From: Firmicutes bacterium HGW-Firmicutes-14
GTDB taxonomy: Bacteria > Bacillota > Thermincolia > Thermincolales > UBA2595
Length of the DNA stretch: 56,274 bases
Direction of reading: 5' to 3'
Assembly (NCBI GenBank): GCA_002840275.1
Contig: PHAB01000021.1
Location: 1 to 56,274, forward strand
Shown here: piece after piece, positions 32,780-41,489 of the stretch
How positions within the stretch are numbered: position 1 is the first letter of the stretch
Layout of the letters: each line of letters starts with the position of its first letter
Notes under the pieces: generated by a model
Database searches by the model: none
Told to the model about the DNA's origin: nothing
What the model saw: only the letters and a program-made list of their open reading frames with translations
Position numbers and translations under genes: made by a program

Positions 32780-33181
32780 ATGGATGAGAGAGAAGAATAT
32801 AAATTGAAGACACCCAATAACACTGCTGAGAACACCGGGCAGCCCGGGACCGGTACAGGCCCGGGCATGGGGGTGCCAATTCCCATGCCATTTCCTGCCC
32901 CGCCTGCGGCTTTTCCGGTTCCACCGGTAATGGTTCCCCCTTTTATGGCGCCTCCGGGATTTCTGCCGGTACCTCCTGTGATGATTGTACCTGCTGTAAT
33001 GTTCCCCATGGCGCCCGGCACACAACAAGGTCAGGCCAATCAAGAGCAAAGGGTGCATGGGGCAGGCAGCGGACAGCAGCAGGCAGGGCAGCAGCAGGCT
33101 AAGTCAGAGGACTATCGGGGCTCAGAATATGAACCATCTGAACAGTCACTGAACGTAACCGGCAGCAGCCCGAACTTCTAA
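32780..33181 (+). CDS. Low-complexity proline/methionine-rich small protein
   Basis: 133 residues from ATG 32780 (AGAAGGTG upstream); an ATG at 32762 is possible. A polar head, a central stretch of P, M, V, A and F (PIPMPFPAPPAAFPVPPVMV), then a Gln/Gly tail with QQQ repeats. No signal peptide is evident. The antisense strand is also open and repetitive, so coding direction rests on the ribosome site, tail composition and following terminator. Function unknown. Confidence 0.5.
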   Translation: MDEREEYKLKTPNNTAENTGQPGTGTGPGMGVPIPMPFPAPPAAFPVPPVMVPPFMAPPGFLPVPPVMIVPAVMFPMAPGTQQGQANQEQRVHGAGSGQQQAGQQQAKSEDYRGSEYEPSEQSLNVTGSSPNF

Positions 33182-33192
33182 ATAAGCAAATA

Positions 33193-33256
33193 AAAATCTG
33201 GTGCAGTTATCTTTAGCCGGTCACAAAGGCATGGATAATGCACCGGATTTTTTTTA
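33193..33256 (+). terminator. Terminator after the proline/methionine-rich gene
   Basis: AAAATC-GGTGCA-TTATC arms pair with GATAA-TGCACC-GGATTTT across a 20-base loop and run into eight T. Confidence 0.6.
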
Positions 33257-33358
33257 CAATTTGTTTACATATTTTTCATGTGGGTGTCACAAATAATGCT
33301 TAAGATAAAACTATCAGGTTTCGATACATAAAATATAAATTTAAAAGGGGGAGATTGA

Positions 33359-34867
33359 ATGAGGAAGAGAAGAGTGACTGCACTGCTGGTTGCAGTGGTT
33401 TTTATTCTGAGCATTGGCTTATCAGGGACGGCCCTGGCCAAGCCGGGCAAGAGTCAGGGTCAGGGTCAGGGTAAAGAAATGAAAATGTCCGAATTTCAGT
33501 TCAAGGACCAGGCAAGCGCCCAGTGGGCACTGAAACACATGTTTAAGCTGAGGGCCCAAAACATTATTATGGGCTACCCTGACGGCAATTTCCAGCCCAA
33601 CAAACCGGTAACCCATGCAGAAGCTGTCATGATGACCCTGAAGGCGACCGGCTATGAAGATGAGATTGAAGAAGTTTCTGATTCCGTCTATCTGCCATTC
33701 AATGATGCAGACGCCATTGCCGATTGGGCGTTTAAAGCAGTGGCCCTGGCCTTTGATGAAGGATTCCTTGAAGAAGGGGAAGGTGACAACTTCCAGCCCA
33801 ACAAAGCAGCTTCCCGCCTGTGGGTAACCAAACTCCTGGTCAAAGCTGCAGGGCTTGAAGACGAGGCCGATGCCCTCATGGATTCCGTGCTGCCCTTCAA
33901 GGATGCGGCCAATATTTCCGGAGAGGATATCGGATATGTGGCTGCTGCTCTGGAAGATGGCATTGTGTCCGGTTTCCCTGACGGCACATTTAAGGCTAAC
34001 AAGCCCGTTACCCGTGCGGAAATGGCCGCACTGCTGAGCAAGGCCGATGAAGAAATTGAACTGCCAATTTTACTTAAGAGGGCAGTAAAGGGTGTTGTCC
34101 TGGGCATTAATGATGGGGAAGACGTTATTGGAGACGTATACGGAGAAGACGGGCCTTCCATAACTATATCTGTTAAGAAAGGCCAGGCATGGTCCGGCAA
34201 GGGGCGTAAGGTATCCAGGGTCACACTGCCGGTTGCAGAACAGGCGCTGATATTCTGTGGCGACAAGCAGATAGAACTGTCGGAAGTACCGATAGGAAGT
34301 ATGATTAAAGCTGTTGTCACTACCGATGGCGAGGTAGTCTTCATGGAAGTTCAGCCTCTCACCTTCAAAGGGACAATTACTGACGTTGACCCTGACGAAG
34401 AGACTATAACCATTACTAAAAAAGGTATAACCGTTGAATTTGATGTGGATGATGATGCTGAAATCACACTGAATTTTGAGGATGCTGACCTTGAGGACCT
34501 GCAGGCCGGAGATTGTGCAAGAATTGTTCTCTCCGGGGATACTGTTATCGAGATCAAGGCCCTGAGACTGGCTGACTTAGATTTAGATGAAGATGAAGAT
34601 GAAGACGAAGATGAAGATGAAGATGAAGATGAAGTAACAGAAGTGTCCGGTACAATCCTGGCAATAACCGATGATACCATCCAGATTGAGACAGACGGCG
34701 GACAGACAGTTACTTACGATGTAGACGAAGACGCTGAAATCGAATTAGACGGTGAAGACGCTGAATTAAGCGACCTGGATCCTGGAGATTCCGTTGACCT
34801 TGAGATAGAGGATGGGGTTGTGACTGAAATTGACGCTGAATCCCCTGAAGACGACGAAGACGATTAG
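33359..34867 (+). CDS. S-layer homology (SLH) domain surface protein with acidic repeat
   Basis: 502 residues, GGGGGAG site. Signal peptide 1-28 (LLVAVVFILSIGLSGTALA). Three SLH domains follow (about 45-95, 105-165, 170-225), with motifs such as IIMGYPDGNFQPNKPVTHAE and IVSGFPDGTFKANKPVTRAE, which anchor proteins to cell-wall secondary polymers. The C-terminal half has two similar beta-rich modules (GTITDVDPDEETITITKKGI and GTILAITDDTIQIETDGGQT) joined by a pure Asp/Glu linker. The protein is secreted and very acidic, possibly binding calcium or other cations. Confidence 0.88.
   Translation: MRKRRVTALLVAVVFILSIGLSGTALAKPGKSQGQGQGKEMKMSEFQFKDQASAQWALKHMFKLRAQNIIMGYPDGNFQPNKPVTHAEAVMMTLKATGYEDEIEEVSDSVYLPFNDADAIADWAFKAVALAFDEGFLEEGEGDNFQPNKAASRLWVTKLLVKAAGLEDEADALMDSVLPFKDAANISGEDIGYVAAALEDGIVSGFPDGTFKANKPVTRAEMAALLSKADEEIELPILLKRAVKGVVLGINDGEDVIGDVYGEDGPSITISVKKGQAWSGKGRKVSRVTLPVAEQALIFCGDKQIELSEVPIGSMIKAVVTTDGEVVFMEVQPLTFKGTITDVDPDEETITITKKGITVEFDVDDDAEITLNFEDADLEDLQAGDCARIVLSGDTVIEIKALRLADLDLDEDEDEDEDEDEDEDEVTEVSGTILAITDDTIQIETDGGQTVTYDVDEDAEIELDGEDAELSDLDPGDSVDLEIEDGVVTEIDAESPEDDEDD
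34586..34633 (+). repeat. Hexanucleotide tandem repeat (GATGAA)8 in the SLH gene
   Basis: Eight tandem GATGAA units, one of them GACGAA, encode an Asp-Glu run. Being 6 bp, unit gain or loss keeps the frame and only changes linker length. Confidence 0.85.
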
Positions 34868-34885
34868 AAAAGTTAAATATTCCTA

Positions 34886-34920
34886 TAAAGAGGGCCCAAT
34901 TGCAAAATGGGCCCTCTTTA
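34886..34920. terminator. Strong terminator after the SLH gene
   Basis: TAAAGAGGGCCCA-N9-TGGGCCCTCTTTA, 13 perfect pairs. Confidence 0.8.
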
Positions 34921-34940
34921 CATAAAAATTTAGGAGGGGC

Positions 34941-35039
34941 AGATATATTCCTTCACGACGGCTAAATGAATTCTGCTTCCGCTACAACAACCGGAAGAAT
35001 GACATGTTTAAGATGGTTATAGCACGGGCAATATTATAG
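34941..35039 (+). pseudogene. C-terminal relic of an IS1595/ISXO2-type transposase
   Basis: One frame reads RYIPSRRLNEFCFRYNNRKN then DMFKMVIARAIL and stops at 35037-35039. RRLNEFCFRYNNR is the usual end of IS1595-like transposases. Nothing upstream continues it. It marks an old insertion. The rest of the gap to 35228 is AT-rich, with short direct repeats GTGACA/ATGACG around 35109-35131 near a TATAAT box (35136-35141) that probably serves the next gene. Confidence 0.5.
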
Positions 35040-35228
35040 ATACAATTCAAGAAATTTATGGAAAAAATAAAGGTAAATCAACTACCGTGTTGAAATACAA
35101 ATATATAGTGACAAATGACGAAAAATGTGACATATTATAATTACAAAAAAGAAATTTGTCAAAGTGCGTTGTAAATGAGATTGCAGCGCTGTTTTTTATT
35201 GGCAAAATAAGGAAGGGAGTGAAATAAT

Positions 35229-35888
35229 ATGACTGCTAGTGCCTTGGAAGTAGCAAAATGGTTTATTAAAAATGATTTAGACAATCCTCGAAATAAATAT
35301 GATGGAAACATGAAAATTCAGAAACTACTATATTTTGCTCAACTAATCCATTTGGCTTTATATGGAGATGTATTATTTGACGACCCTATTCTCGCGTATG
35401 AAAATGGTTCAGTAGTAGAGCATGTACGACAAAGATATAAGAATGATAATAGTGAATTTGTTGCAGAAGCAAAAAATGCTAATATAGTGTTAACAGATGA
35501 AGAACAAAATACCTTGATATTAACAGCTGAAATATTTGGCAAGTTAAGTGCCTCTGAACTTTCCGATTTGAACCATTTACATCGGGGTTGGAGAGAGGCG
35601 TTGGAGAGATCAAAGCGAAACGGGTTCCATTATAGAGAAAATGGTGTAATATCAATGACTAGCGTTAAAAACCATGATTTAGAAAAAGTAAAACAAATGT
35701 TAAAGGCGCATCAATCAACTAAGCAAATAAACGACAACTGTGAAGTTATCAACGGAACCACTTTTTATTATGACCCAAGAGAATTAACAATTACCGATGA
35801 AATAATATCAATATTAGAATCCTTCCGCGGGACAGAATCAGCATATTCAATCTCTTTAGATGAAAACAGGGAGATTGTAATCTATTAG
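35229..35888 (+). CDS. Panacea-domain (DUF4065/SocA-like) antitoxin candidate
   Basis: 219 residues, GGAAGGGAG site. Residues 1-130 are a Panacea domain: ALEVAKWFIKNDLDNPRNKY, DGNMKIQKLLYFAQLIHLAL, YGDVLFDDPILAYENGSVVE. This domain is known as a versatile antitoxin module that pairs with many toxin types. A short C-terminal extension (150-219) is unassigned. The next gene starts one base after its stop (stop ends at 35888, ATG at 35890), as in toxin-antitoxin operons. Base composition is AT-richer than the flanking genes, suggesting transfer. Confidence 0.85.
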   Translation: MTASALEVAKWFIKNDLDNPRNKYDGNMKIQKLLYFAQLIHLALYGDVLFDDPILAYENGSVVEHVRQRYKNDNSEFVAEAKNANIVLTDEEQNTLILTAEIFGKLSASELSDLNHLHRGWREALERSKRNGFHYRENGVISMTSVKNHDLEKVKQMLKAHQSTKQINDNCEVINGTTFYYDPRELTITDEIISILESFRGTESAYSISLDENREIVIY

Positions 35889-35889
35889 A

Positions 35890-36243
35890 ATGAATATAGT
35901 TACCGGACAAGCGTTAATTTTATCATTACCTTTTGCTGATGGCGGAGAGAGTGTTTACCGTAGACCCTTTTTGGTAATCGAGACCGACCCAAATAACAAT
36001 AAAGTAAAAGTATTAAATAACCCACCATTCACAAGACCAACATTTGTTAAATTGGACGTAATTTATGAGCTTGAGTATTCTTCTGAATTGGATAGTAGCA
36101 TTGGTTTTGGTGGCACAGTATTAGATGCAATTGAATTAAGAAATATTATAGCAAAACTGGATGCTTTTTGCGGTTCACATCAGTTTATAAATGCATGTTA
36201 TGACTGTTCCCAGATAAAACATCATAACCCAAGATTAAGATGA
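35890..36243 (+). CDS. MazF/PemK-like toxin candidate paired with the Panacea gene
   Basis: 117 residues. The N-terminus GQALILSLPFADGGESVYRR then PFLVIETD resembles the GDIVxVxFPFxD...RRPxLVI opening of the MazF/PemK fold, whose members are mRNA interferases. The later part diverges, ending with FINACYDCSQIKHHNPRLR. It has almost no gap to the Panacea antitoxin gene. Toxin identity is inferred from this motif and the pairing; catalytic R/S/T residues of MazF cannot be confirmed by eye. Confidence 0.6.
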   Translation: MNIVTGQALILSLPFADGGESVYRRPFLVIETDPNNNKVKVLNNPPFTRPTFVKLDVIYELEYSSELDSSIGFGGTVLDAIELRNIIAKLDAFCGSHQFINACYDCSQIKHHNPRLR

Positions 36244-36270
36244 AAGACACTCTTTTGAGTGTCTTTATTT
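36243..36270 (+). terminator. Terminator after the Panacea/MazF-like pair
   Basis: AAAGACACTC-TTTT-GAGTGTCTTT, ten perfect pairs, then TATTTTATTT. Confidence 0.75.
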
Positions 36271-36325
36271 TATTTCAGCGAAAGGGATGGAAATAAATGA
36301 AATGTATAACGTCAGGGATCAAATT

Positions 36326-36673
36326 TCATTGTTCCCGGGGCTTGTCGTCACCCTGCGGGTGGGGTGTTTCGAAACCCGGCAGCATAGTGCCTGCCGAATT
36401 TTCCATGGTGTTTATCAGAAGGTCCATAGACATACCTATGGATGTACCCAGGGCTTCTCCATATTCGCGGCCCATTTCCTTCCATGTCTGTTGGCGTATA
36501 TTCTGCTGAGATGAAACCTGTTTGACCGGTTCAATGAATAACCGGTTATAAGATGACAGGCCGGACTGGGCTGAATAACCTATCAGCCGTCCGATAAAGC
36601 CGCCTGTTGAATTACCCATCTGCTCCCACAGGCTGATCATATTAGGTCCCTGCCCGGAATTTTGATCTTCCAT
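36326..36673 (-). CDS. Small uncharacterised protein
   Basis: 115 residues, preceded by AGGAGGTG. Mostly helical, glycine- and serine-containing, with GNSTGGFIGRLIGYSAQSGL near the start and QQNIRQQTWKEMGREYGEAL in the middle. No transmembrane segment or cofactor motif. It resembles small structural or granule-associated proteins in composition only. It is divergent from the FIST/GGDEF gene, with a palindrome in the shared gap. Confidence 0.6.
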   Translation of the reverse strand: MEDQNSGQGPNMISLWEQMGNSTGGFIGRLIGYSAQSGLSSYNRLFIEPVKQVSSQQNIRQQTWKEMGREYGEALGTSIGMSMDLLINTMENSAGTMLPGFETPHPQGDDKPREQ

Positions 36674-36725
36674 TTTTACACCTCCTCAAATATTGGCAGC
36701 CGTTGTAATACTGTTGGCCTTGTTT

Positions 36726-36752
36726 CACAATATATCGGTTGTATATATTGTG
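36726..36752. promoter_or_regulatory. Perfect 10-bp inverted repeat in a divergent promoter region
   Basis: CACAATATAT-CGGTTGT-ATATATTGTG. It lies between the small gene on the minus strand (start 36673) and the FIST-GAF-GGDEF-HD-GYP gene (36868), a natural operator position for both. Confidence 0.55.
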
Positions 36753-36867
36753 TACCGGGGACAGGCAAAAGAAACTGCCGATTTTTTACTGCATTCTTTT
36801 TTCCAAAGCAGGAATTTTCCCCTTCTAAGTAGAAAATATAGGAAATTTTAGTATTACAGGTGGTAGC

Positions 36868-39828
36868 ATGGGAGTTTACCTGGAATTTGGGACGGGCTGC
36901 TCTGTTGAAGAGAACTCTCTTATGGCCGGAAGGTCAGCAGCTGAGACAGCCTGTAAGTGTTTAAAAAAATATGAACCGGCCCTGGTCATGGTTTATTCTT
37001 CTGTGAAATATAACCTTGAACAGGTTCTTAAAGGGGTCCGGGAGATAACGGGAAATACACCTTTGGTCGGAGGGACGACGGCAGGGGAATATTGCCATGA
37101 TTTCCGCAGGGGCAGTGTGATGGTTTCCGTTATAGCTTCCCGGTATCTTTCGGTACGAACCGGTGTGGGGCAGAATGTCAGCTCCGATTACCGGCAGGCG
37201 GTCCAGGATGCTATCGATACATCCGGCGCCCAGGAATATTTTGATGAGTTCCGGTTCAATATTGGAGACCTGAAACCGGATCTGGATTATACCAAAAAAA
37301 TTTTCGCCCTGGTTTTTCTTCCGGGAGTTACCGGGGGTCACAGGGCCCCGAACTATGATGTGATTGAAATAATTCGGAAAAGGTCTCTGAATGATTTTCC
37401 ACTGGTGGGAGCATGTACCGGAGATTCTTTGGACCGGCAGAAAAGTTTCCAGTTTCATGACGAAAAGGTTCTGACTGACAGCCTGGTAATGGTGGTGTTT
37501 GAATCCCACCTGAAGTTTGGGGTGGCGGCTGCCTTTAACCATGTTCCATCAGGTTTGCCGGCTTTAATCACCAGGGTCGATGGTTACGAAATAAAGGAAT
37601 TCTATCATCAACCCGCAGCAGAGTTCTATGCCAAGCTGCTGGATGTGGATATGGAAGAATTGAAGAGGGACCCCCGGCGGTATTTCGTCCAAAACCCGAT
37701 GGGGATCTGTGATGACCTCGGAAATTACTCGGTTATTATGGCTTCAGATATTACCCCGGATAATGGCATCATGTGCTTAAGGAGACCGTATACTAATGCA
37801 ACAATAACCCTAATGAACCTTGACCCGGATAAGCTGGCCGGGGCTTCTGAAGAAGCTGTATCAAAGGCCATACACAGGGGGAGGATTACCAAGCCGGGGG
37901 CTGTCATGTTATTTTCATCAGTCTATAGGACGGAATACTTTGGTGACAGGTATAAGGCAATGGTCCGGGACGCCCTTGCAAGTTTTCATAAAAAATACCC
38001 ATCCACAGATTATTCGGGTTTTATAAGCTATGGTGAGGTTGGCACAAACGACGAAGGAATTTCGACCTATATGGATTATGCCATTACCAGCCTGATAATA
38101 GCTGATGAGATGAATTCGGCTTCGATGGTTGTCTTCAACAATAAACTCCTTTATGAGGAGCTTTCGGCCACAGCAATCAGAAACCAGGTCCTCTATGAAG
38201 AGCTTTCTACTGTCCATCAACTGGGTAACCTGCTTAATTCATCCCTGGATCTGAAGTTCGTCATGAACAAGACGGTTGAAATGGTGGGCCAGATATACCA
38301 GGCTGACGGGTGTGCCCTTTTCATTTATGATGCCAGGGATGATTCTTTTCAGTTGTCCGGACTTTATGATGAGAATATACCGCCAAAAGACATTGACTGG
38401 AAAGAGACCCTTCCATATGTTGCCCTCAGGGAAGAAAAACCTCTTATTGTGAACAACGTTAAAGGGAACCCGGCGGTTTCGGAAAACGTGAACAGGATAA
38501 CCGGGGCCAGATCCATTATTGCTGCTCCCATAATCGTCAGAGGAGAAAAGGTGGGAGCCATCTCTGCCTACAGCCGGGAAAATGATTTCTTCAACAGCAA
38601 TGACCTGGAGTTCCTTCAGACCCTGGCCAACCAGGTGGGAACAGCTATCGCAAATGCCCGGCTGTTCCAGCAGACCCAAATGCTGGCCTGCACGGACGGC
38701 CTGACAGGTCTCTATGACCACAACTATTTCCTGAAAAGCCTGTCCCGGATGATTGATGCAGCCTCAAAGAAGAAGCAGAACCTGTCCCTCATAATGGTGG
38801 ACCTGGATGACTTCAAATACTGTAATGACAGGTATGGTCATACGGTGGGAGATGCCATCCTTAGGGAGACCGCGGAAATTATGAAAAAGAGTGTCCGGAA
38901 TGATGACGTGATCGCCAGGTATGGGGGGGATGAGTTTGCCGTCATCCTGAACAATGCACCCAAAGAGCGGGCATATAAGATTGCTGAACGGATCAGAAAG
39001 GGTATCTGCATGGCGTCCTTTGAAGACCCCGAAAGTGAAGCCACATTTGGAATCACTGCCTCTATCGGAATAGCCACTTTTCCGGAAGATGCCTCGACAG
39101 CCAAACACTTGATTAACAGGGCTGACAAGGCAATGTACAGGATAAAGAGACATGTCAAGAACAAGACCCAGACTTACTTATCCGATTTTACTGAATTGGA
39201 AAAGGAATTTACCGCATCAGAAAAGGCATTTTTCGATACATTAAAGATCCTGGTCCAAATCCTGGATTCAAAAGACAGGTATACATGGGAACACTCACGT
39301 CAGGTTGCCTGGTACTCGGTCAGGCTGGCAGAAGAAATGGGCCTGTCCGAACAGGAGAAATACCTGCTCAGGCTTACGGGATACCTGCATGATATTGGCA
39401 AGATCCATGTGAGTTCAGAGATTCTCAACAAAAAAGGCATTCTGTCCACCGCAGAATTTGCTGCGATAAAGCTTCATCCGGTGGTGGGTGCAAACCTGCT
39501 GGCTCCTATAAAAGGGTTTAAGAAAATCCTTCCTATAGTATACCATCACCATGAGTGGTTTAACGGGTCAGGTTACCCTGACGGGCTGAAAGGCCATAAC
39601 ATTCCCAAGGGCGCCCGCATCCTTACGGTAGCAGACGGATTTGACGCCATGACTTCCAACCGGCCTTACCGGAAGGCCAAAACGGCCGAATGGGCGGTGG
39701 AGGAGCTGATCAGCAGGAAAGGGATCCAATATGACCCTGAGATAGTAGATATCTTTACCGCAATGATCCTGAGGGACCTGGAGGAAACGGCAAAAAAAGA
39801 CCGGCGGGCATCTGACCGCGGCCGGTAA
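36868..39828 (+). CDS. FIST-GAF-GGDEF-HD-GYP bifunctional c-di-GMP protein
   Basis: 986 residues. FIST N domain (about 25-215; TPLVGGTTAGEYCHD), FIST C domain (about 225-400; GAVMLFSSVYR and YGEVG), coiled linker, GAF (about 455-600; RSIIAAPIIVRGEKVGAISA), GGDEF (610-770; ARYGGDEFAVIL, with RNDD as RxxD site) and HD-GYP (790-970; HDIGKIH...HHHEWFNGSGYPDG). FIST is a small-ligand sensor thought to bind amino acids. Both the cyclase motif and the phosphodiesterase motifs (HD, HHE, GYP) are intact, so it could make and break c-di-GMP depending on signal. It is probably soluble; no transmembrane segments seen. Confidence 0.92.
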   Translation: MGVYLEFGTGCSVEENSLMAGRSAAETACKCLKKYEPALVMVYSSVKYNLEQVLKGVREITGNTPLVGGTTAGEYCHDFRRGSVMVSVIASRYLSVRTGVGQNVSSDYRQAVQDAIDTSGAQEYFDEFRFNIGDLKPDLDYTKKIFALVFLPGVTGGHRAPNYDVIEIIRKRSLNDFPLVGACTGDSLDRQKSFQFHDEKVLTDSLVMVVFESHLKFGVAAAFNHVPSGLPALITRVDGYEIKEFYHQPAAEFYAKLLDVDMEELKRDPRRYFVQNPMGICDDLGNYSVIMASDITPDNGIMCLRRPYTNATITLMNLDPDKLAGASEEAVSKAIHRGRITKPGAVMLFSSVYRTEYFGDRYKAMVRDALASFHKKYPSTDYSGFISYGEVGTNDEGISTYMDYAITSLIIADEMNSASMVVFNNKLLYEELSATAIRNQVLYEELSTVHQLGNLLNSSLDLKFVMNKTVEMVGQIYQADGCALFIYDARDDSFQLSGLYDENIPPKDIDWKETLPYVALREEKPLIVNNVKGNPAVSENVNRITGARSIIAAPIIVRGEKVGAISAYSRENDFFNSNDLEFLQTLANQVGTAIANARLFQQTQMLACTDGLTGLYDHNYFLKSLSRMIDAASKKKQNLSLIMVDLDDFKYCNDRYGHTVGDAILRETAEIMKKSVRNDDVIARYGGDEFAVILNNAPKERAYKIAERIRKGICMASFEDPESEATFGITASIGIATFPEDASTAKHLINRADKAMYRIKRHVKNKTQTYLSDFTELEKEFTASEKAFFDTLKILVQILDSKDRYTWEHSRQVAWYSVRLAEEMGLSEQEKYLLRLTGYLHDIGKIHVSSEILNKKGILSTAEFAAIKLHPVVGANLLAPIKGFKKILPIVYHHHEWFNGSGYPDGLKGHNIPKGARILTVADGFDAMTSNRPYRKAKTAEWAVEELISRKGIQYDPEIVDIFTAMILRDLEETAKKDRRASDRGR

Positions 39829-39865
39829 AGGGAAATGTTTACAGAGCTTAAGAGCTGCAGGGTTA

Positions 39866-41107
39866 TTAACGGCACGAACCCGGTGTGATTACCCATGCCG
39901 GGTTTTTTAGTGCTTTAAGGGACCCTGGCCGGCTAAGGCCGGTATCTTGCGGGTTTGTTTCAATCCCTACCAGGTAAGGCTGTTTTCCGGGAGTTATGCT
40001 GCCAATGCGGTCCCCCAGACCGGCGATCTTAGCGGAAACAGAGGTTGCCAGGGAGACAACGGTTTTGGTGTCCAGTCCTGCTTCCAGGTAATATCCCAGT
40101 TCATCATGATAGGATGAACCGTGAAAGACATGATTGGCCCCGGCATCAGTGCCTATTCCCAGGGCAACTCCAATCTCACAGGCCTCTTTGACCCTTAAGA
40201 GCTGTGTCTCAAAACTCCGGCGAATAACATCCATGACAGCTCCTTCATAGGGGAGAGAGCCTGTTTTAACCAGGTTGCCCAGGGGTGACAGGGTCGGTAC
40301 CCAGGAAGTGCCTTTGCGGGCCATAAGCTCCAACTGCCGGGTTTCCAGGAAATACCCGTGTTCCACTGAATCGACACCGGCAAGTACACATGTCTCAACT
40401 GCTGCGGCCGAACTGGCATGGGCCATCACACTGATCCCCAGGCCATGGGCCGTTTCTGCAATTTTACGCAGCTCCGGCACCGTAAACTGGACAGGTCCGA
40501 CATTTCCGTATTCCCTAAAACTTACCAGCCCTGATACGACGACTTTCAACTGGTCTATATCTTCGGCTTTAAGCCGGGATACCTGGTCCAGAGCCTCATC
40601 TATGTCTGTTATCCCCGGACCAAGAAAGTCTCCGTAACTGCCTTTGCGGAATATGGCCCTGCCTGTTGCGGCAACAAGAGGGCCGGGGAAACAGCCAGCA
40701 TTTATGTTGTCCCTTGTCCTGAGGCCGATGCCATTCCTGTCGCTTCCGTCCCTGACGGCCACCACACCGGCGGACAAGTAATCTGCCGCTGCCCTCAGGA
40801 CGCGCTGTTCCACCAGCTGGGGCCTGTTTTCCCAGTCATCAATGGCCTGAAACAGGTTTTCACAATCCATAGAAAAATGGACATGACAATCGACAAGCCC
40901 GGGCATCAGGGTTATTTCCGGCATATTTATAACTTCCATGTTTTCCCCGGACCCCTCATAGGCGGAGGATGCAGGGATGACCCGGGAAATGGCGCCCCGG
41001 CTGATATATACGGCCAATCCCCCGGCCGGTTCGCCGGGGATGCAGCTCCAGACCAGGCCGGGTATAAGCAGGTAGTCTTTTTGGGGGTCTATAATAAGGT
41101 GATTCAT
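39866..41107 (-). CDS. Metal-dependent amidohydrolase (imidazolonepropionase-like)
   Basis: 413 residues from ATG 41107, with AAAGGAG eight bases upstream; the open frame reaches back to 41236 but without a site. Amidohydrolase superfamily: DCHVHFSMD (HxH metal pair), QLKVVVSG (candidate bridging lysine), SVMAHASS and VEHGYFL (metal histidines) and GTDAGANHVFHG (catalytic aspartate). Related enzymes hydrolyse imidazolones, dipeptides or cyclic amides; the substrate is unknown. The final codons are inside a bidirectional terminator. Confidence 0.85.
   Translation of the reverse strand: MNHLIIDPQKDYLLIPGLVWSCIPGEPAGGLAVYISRGAISRVIPASSAYEGSGENMEVINMPEITLMPGLVDCHVHFSMDCENLFQAIDDWENRPQLVEQRVLRAAADYLSAGVVAVRDGSDRNGIGLRTRDNINAGCFPGPLVAATGRAIFRKGSYGDFLGPGITDIDEALDQVSRLKAEDIDQLKVVVSGLVSFREYGNVGPVQFTVPELRKIAETAHGLGISVMAHASSAAAVETCVLAGVDSVEHGYFLETRQLELMARKGTSWVPTLSPLGNLVKTGSLPYEGAVMDVIRRSFETQLLRVKEACEIGVALGIGTDAGANHVFHGSSYHDELGYYLEAGLDTKTVVSLATSVSAKIAGLGDRIGSITPGKQPYLVGIETNPQDTGLSRPGSLKALKNPAWVITPGSCR
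39877..39908. terminator. Terminator between convergent genes
   Basis: AACCCGG-N14-CCGGGTT followed by TTTT. It terminates the FIST/HD-GYP transcript and overlaps the end of the amidohydrolase gene on the other strand. Confidence 0.65.
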
Positions 41108-41291
41108 ATAAATTCTGCTCCTTTTGCATCTGTTCACGGTTGTAATGATACCTTTAAAAGTATTCTCTGCAGGCATGAAGTTTCCTCTCCCAATCTGATT
41201 TGAAATTATCTGGTATTTATGTATTTGAGGTTGCAAAAAACGGGTCTGCGATATATAATGTTATATTGTTAGGATAATATGATACGGTAAT

Positions 41292-41368
41292 CGGGATGTG
41301 GCTCAGTTTGGTAGAGCGCACGGTTCGGGACCGTGAGGTCGCAGGTTCAAATCCTGTCATCCCGACCA
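41292..41368 (+). tRNA. tRNA-Pro (anticodon CGG)
   Basis: A complete cloverleaf can be drawn: acceptor CGGGATG/CATCCCG, D arm GCTC...GAGC, anticodon stem CACGG/CCGTG with loop TTCGGGA (anticodon CGG, reads CCG), T arm GCAGG-TTCAAAT-CCTGT, and an encoded CCA end. Confidence 0.95.
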
Positions 41369-41380
41369 TTGAGAATGTCT

Positions 41381-41413
41381 AAGCCCGTTTTGCTGAAATG
41401 CAAAACGGGCTTT
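41381..41413 (+). terminator. Terminator after tRNA-Pro
   Basis: AAGCCCGTTTTG-CTGAAATG-CAAAACGGGCTT, 12 perfect pairs. It begins 12 bases after the tRNA. Confidence 0.8.
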
Positions 41414-41489
41414 AAATATTCTCAGATTATAACGATTGCAGCTAAAAGAGGCAATAGTATGACCTGTGCCTGCCTATGCATATGATTTA

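Noticed and set aside
32701-33021. Antisense glycine-rich protein opposite the proline/methionine-rich gene
   Set aside because: It is the complement of a low-complexity gene, has no ribosome site and lacks a terminator in that direction.
36287-36514. Plus-strand frames after the Panacea pair
   Set aside because: They lie opposite the small minus-strand gene at 36326-36673, which has the better start site.
41108-41236. N-terminal extension of the amidohydrolase
   Set aside because: The extra residues have no ribosome site and no family similarity, while ATG 41107 has a strong one.
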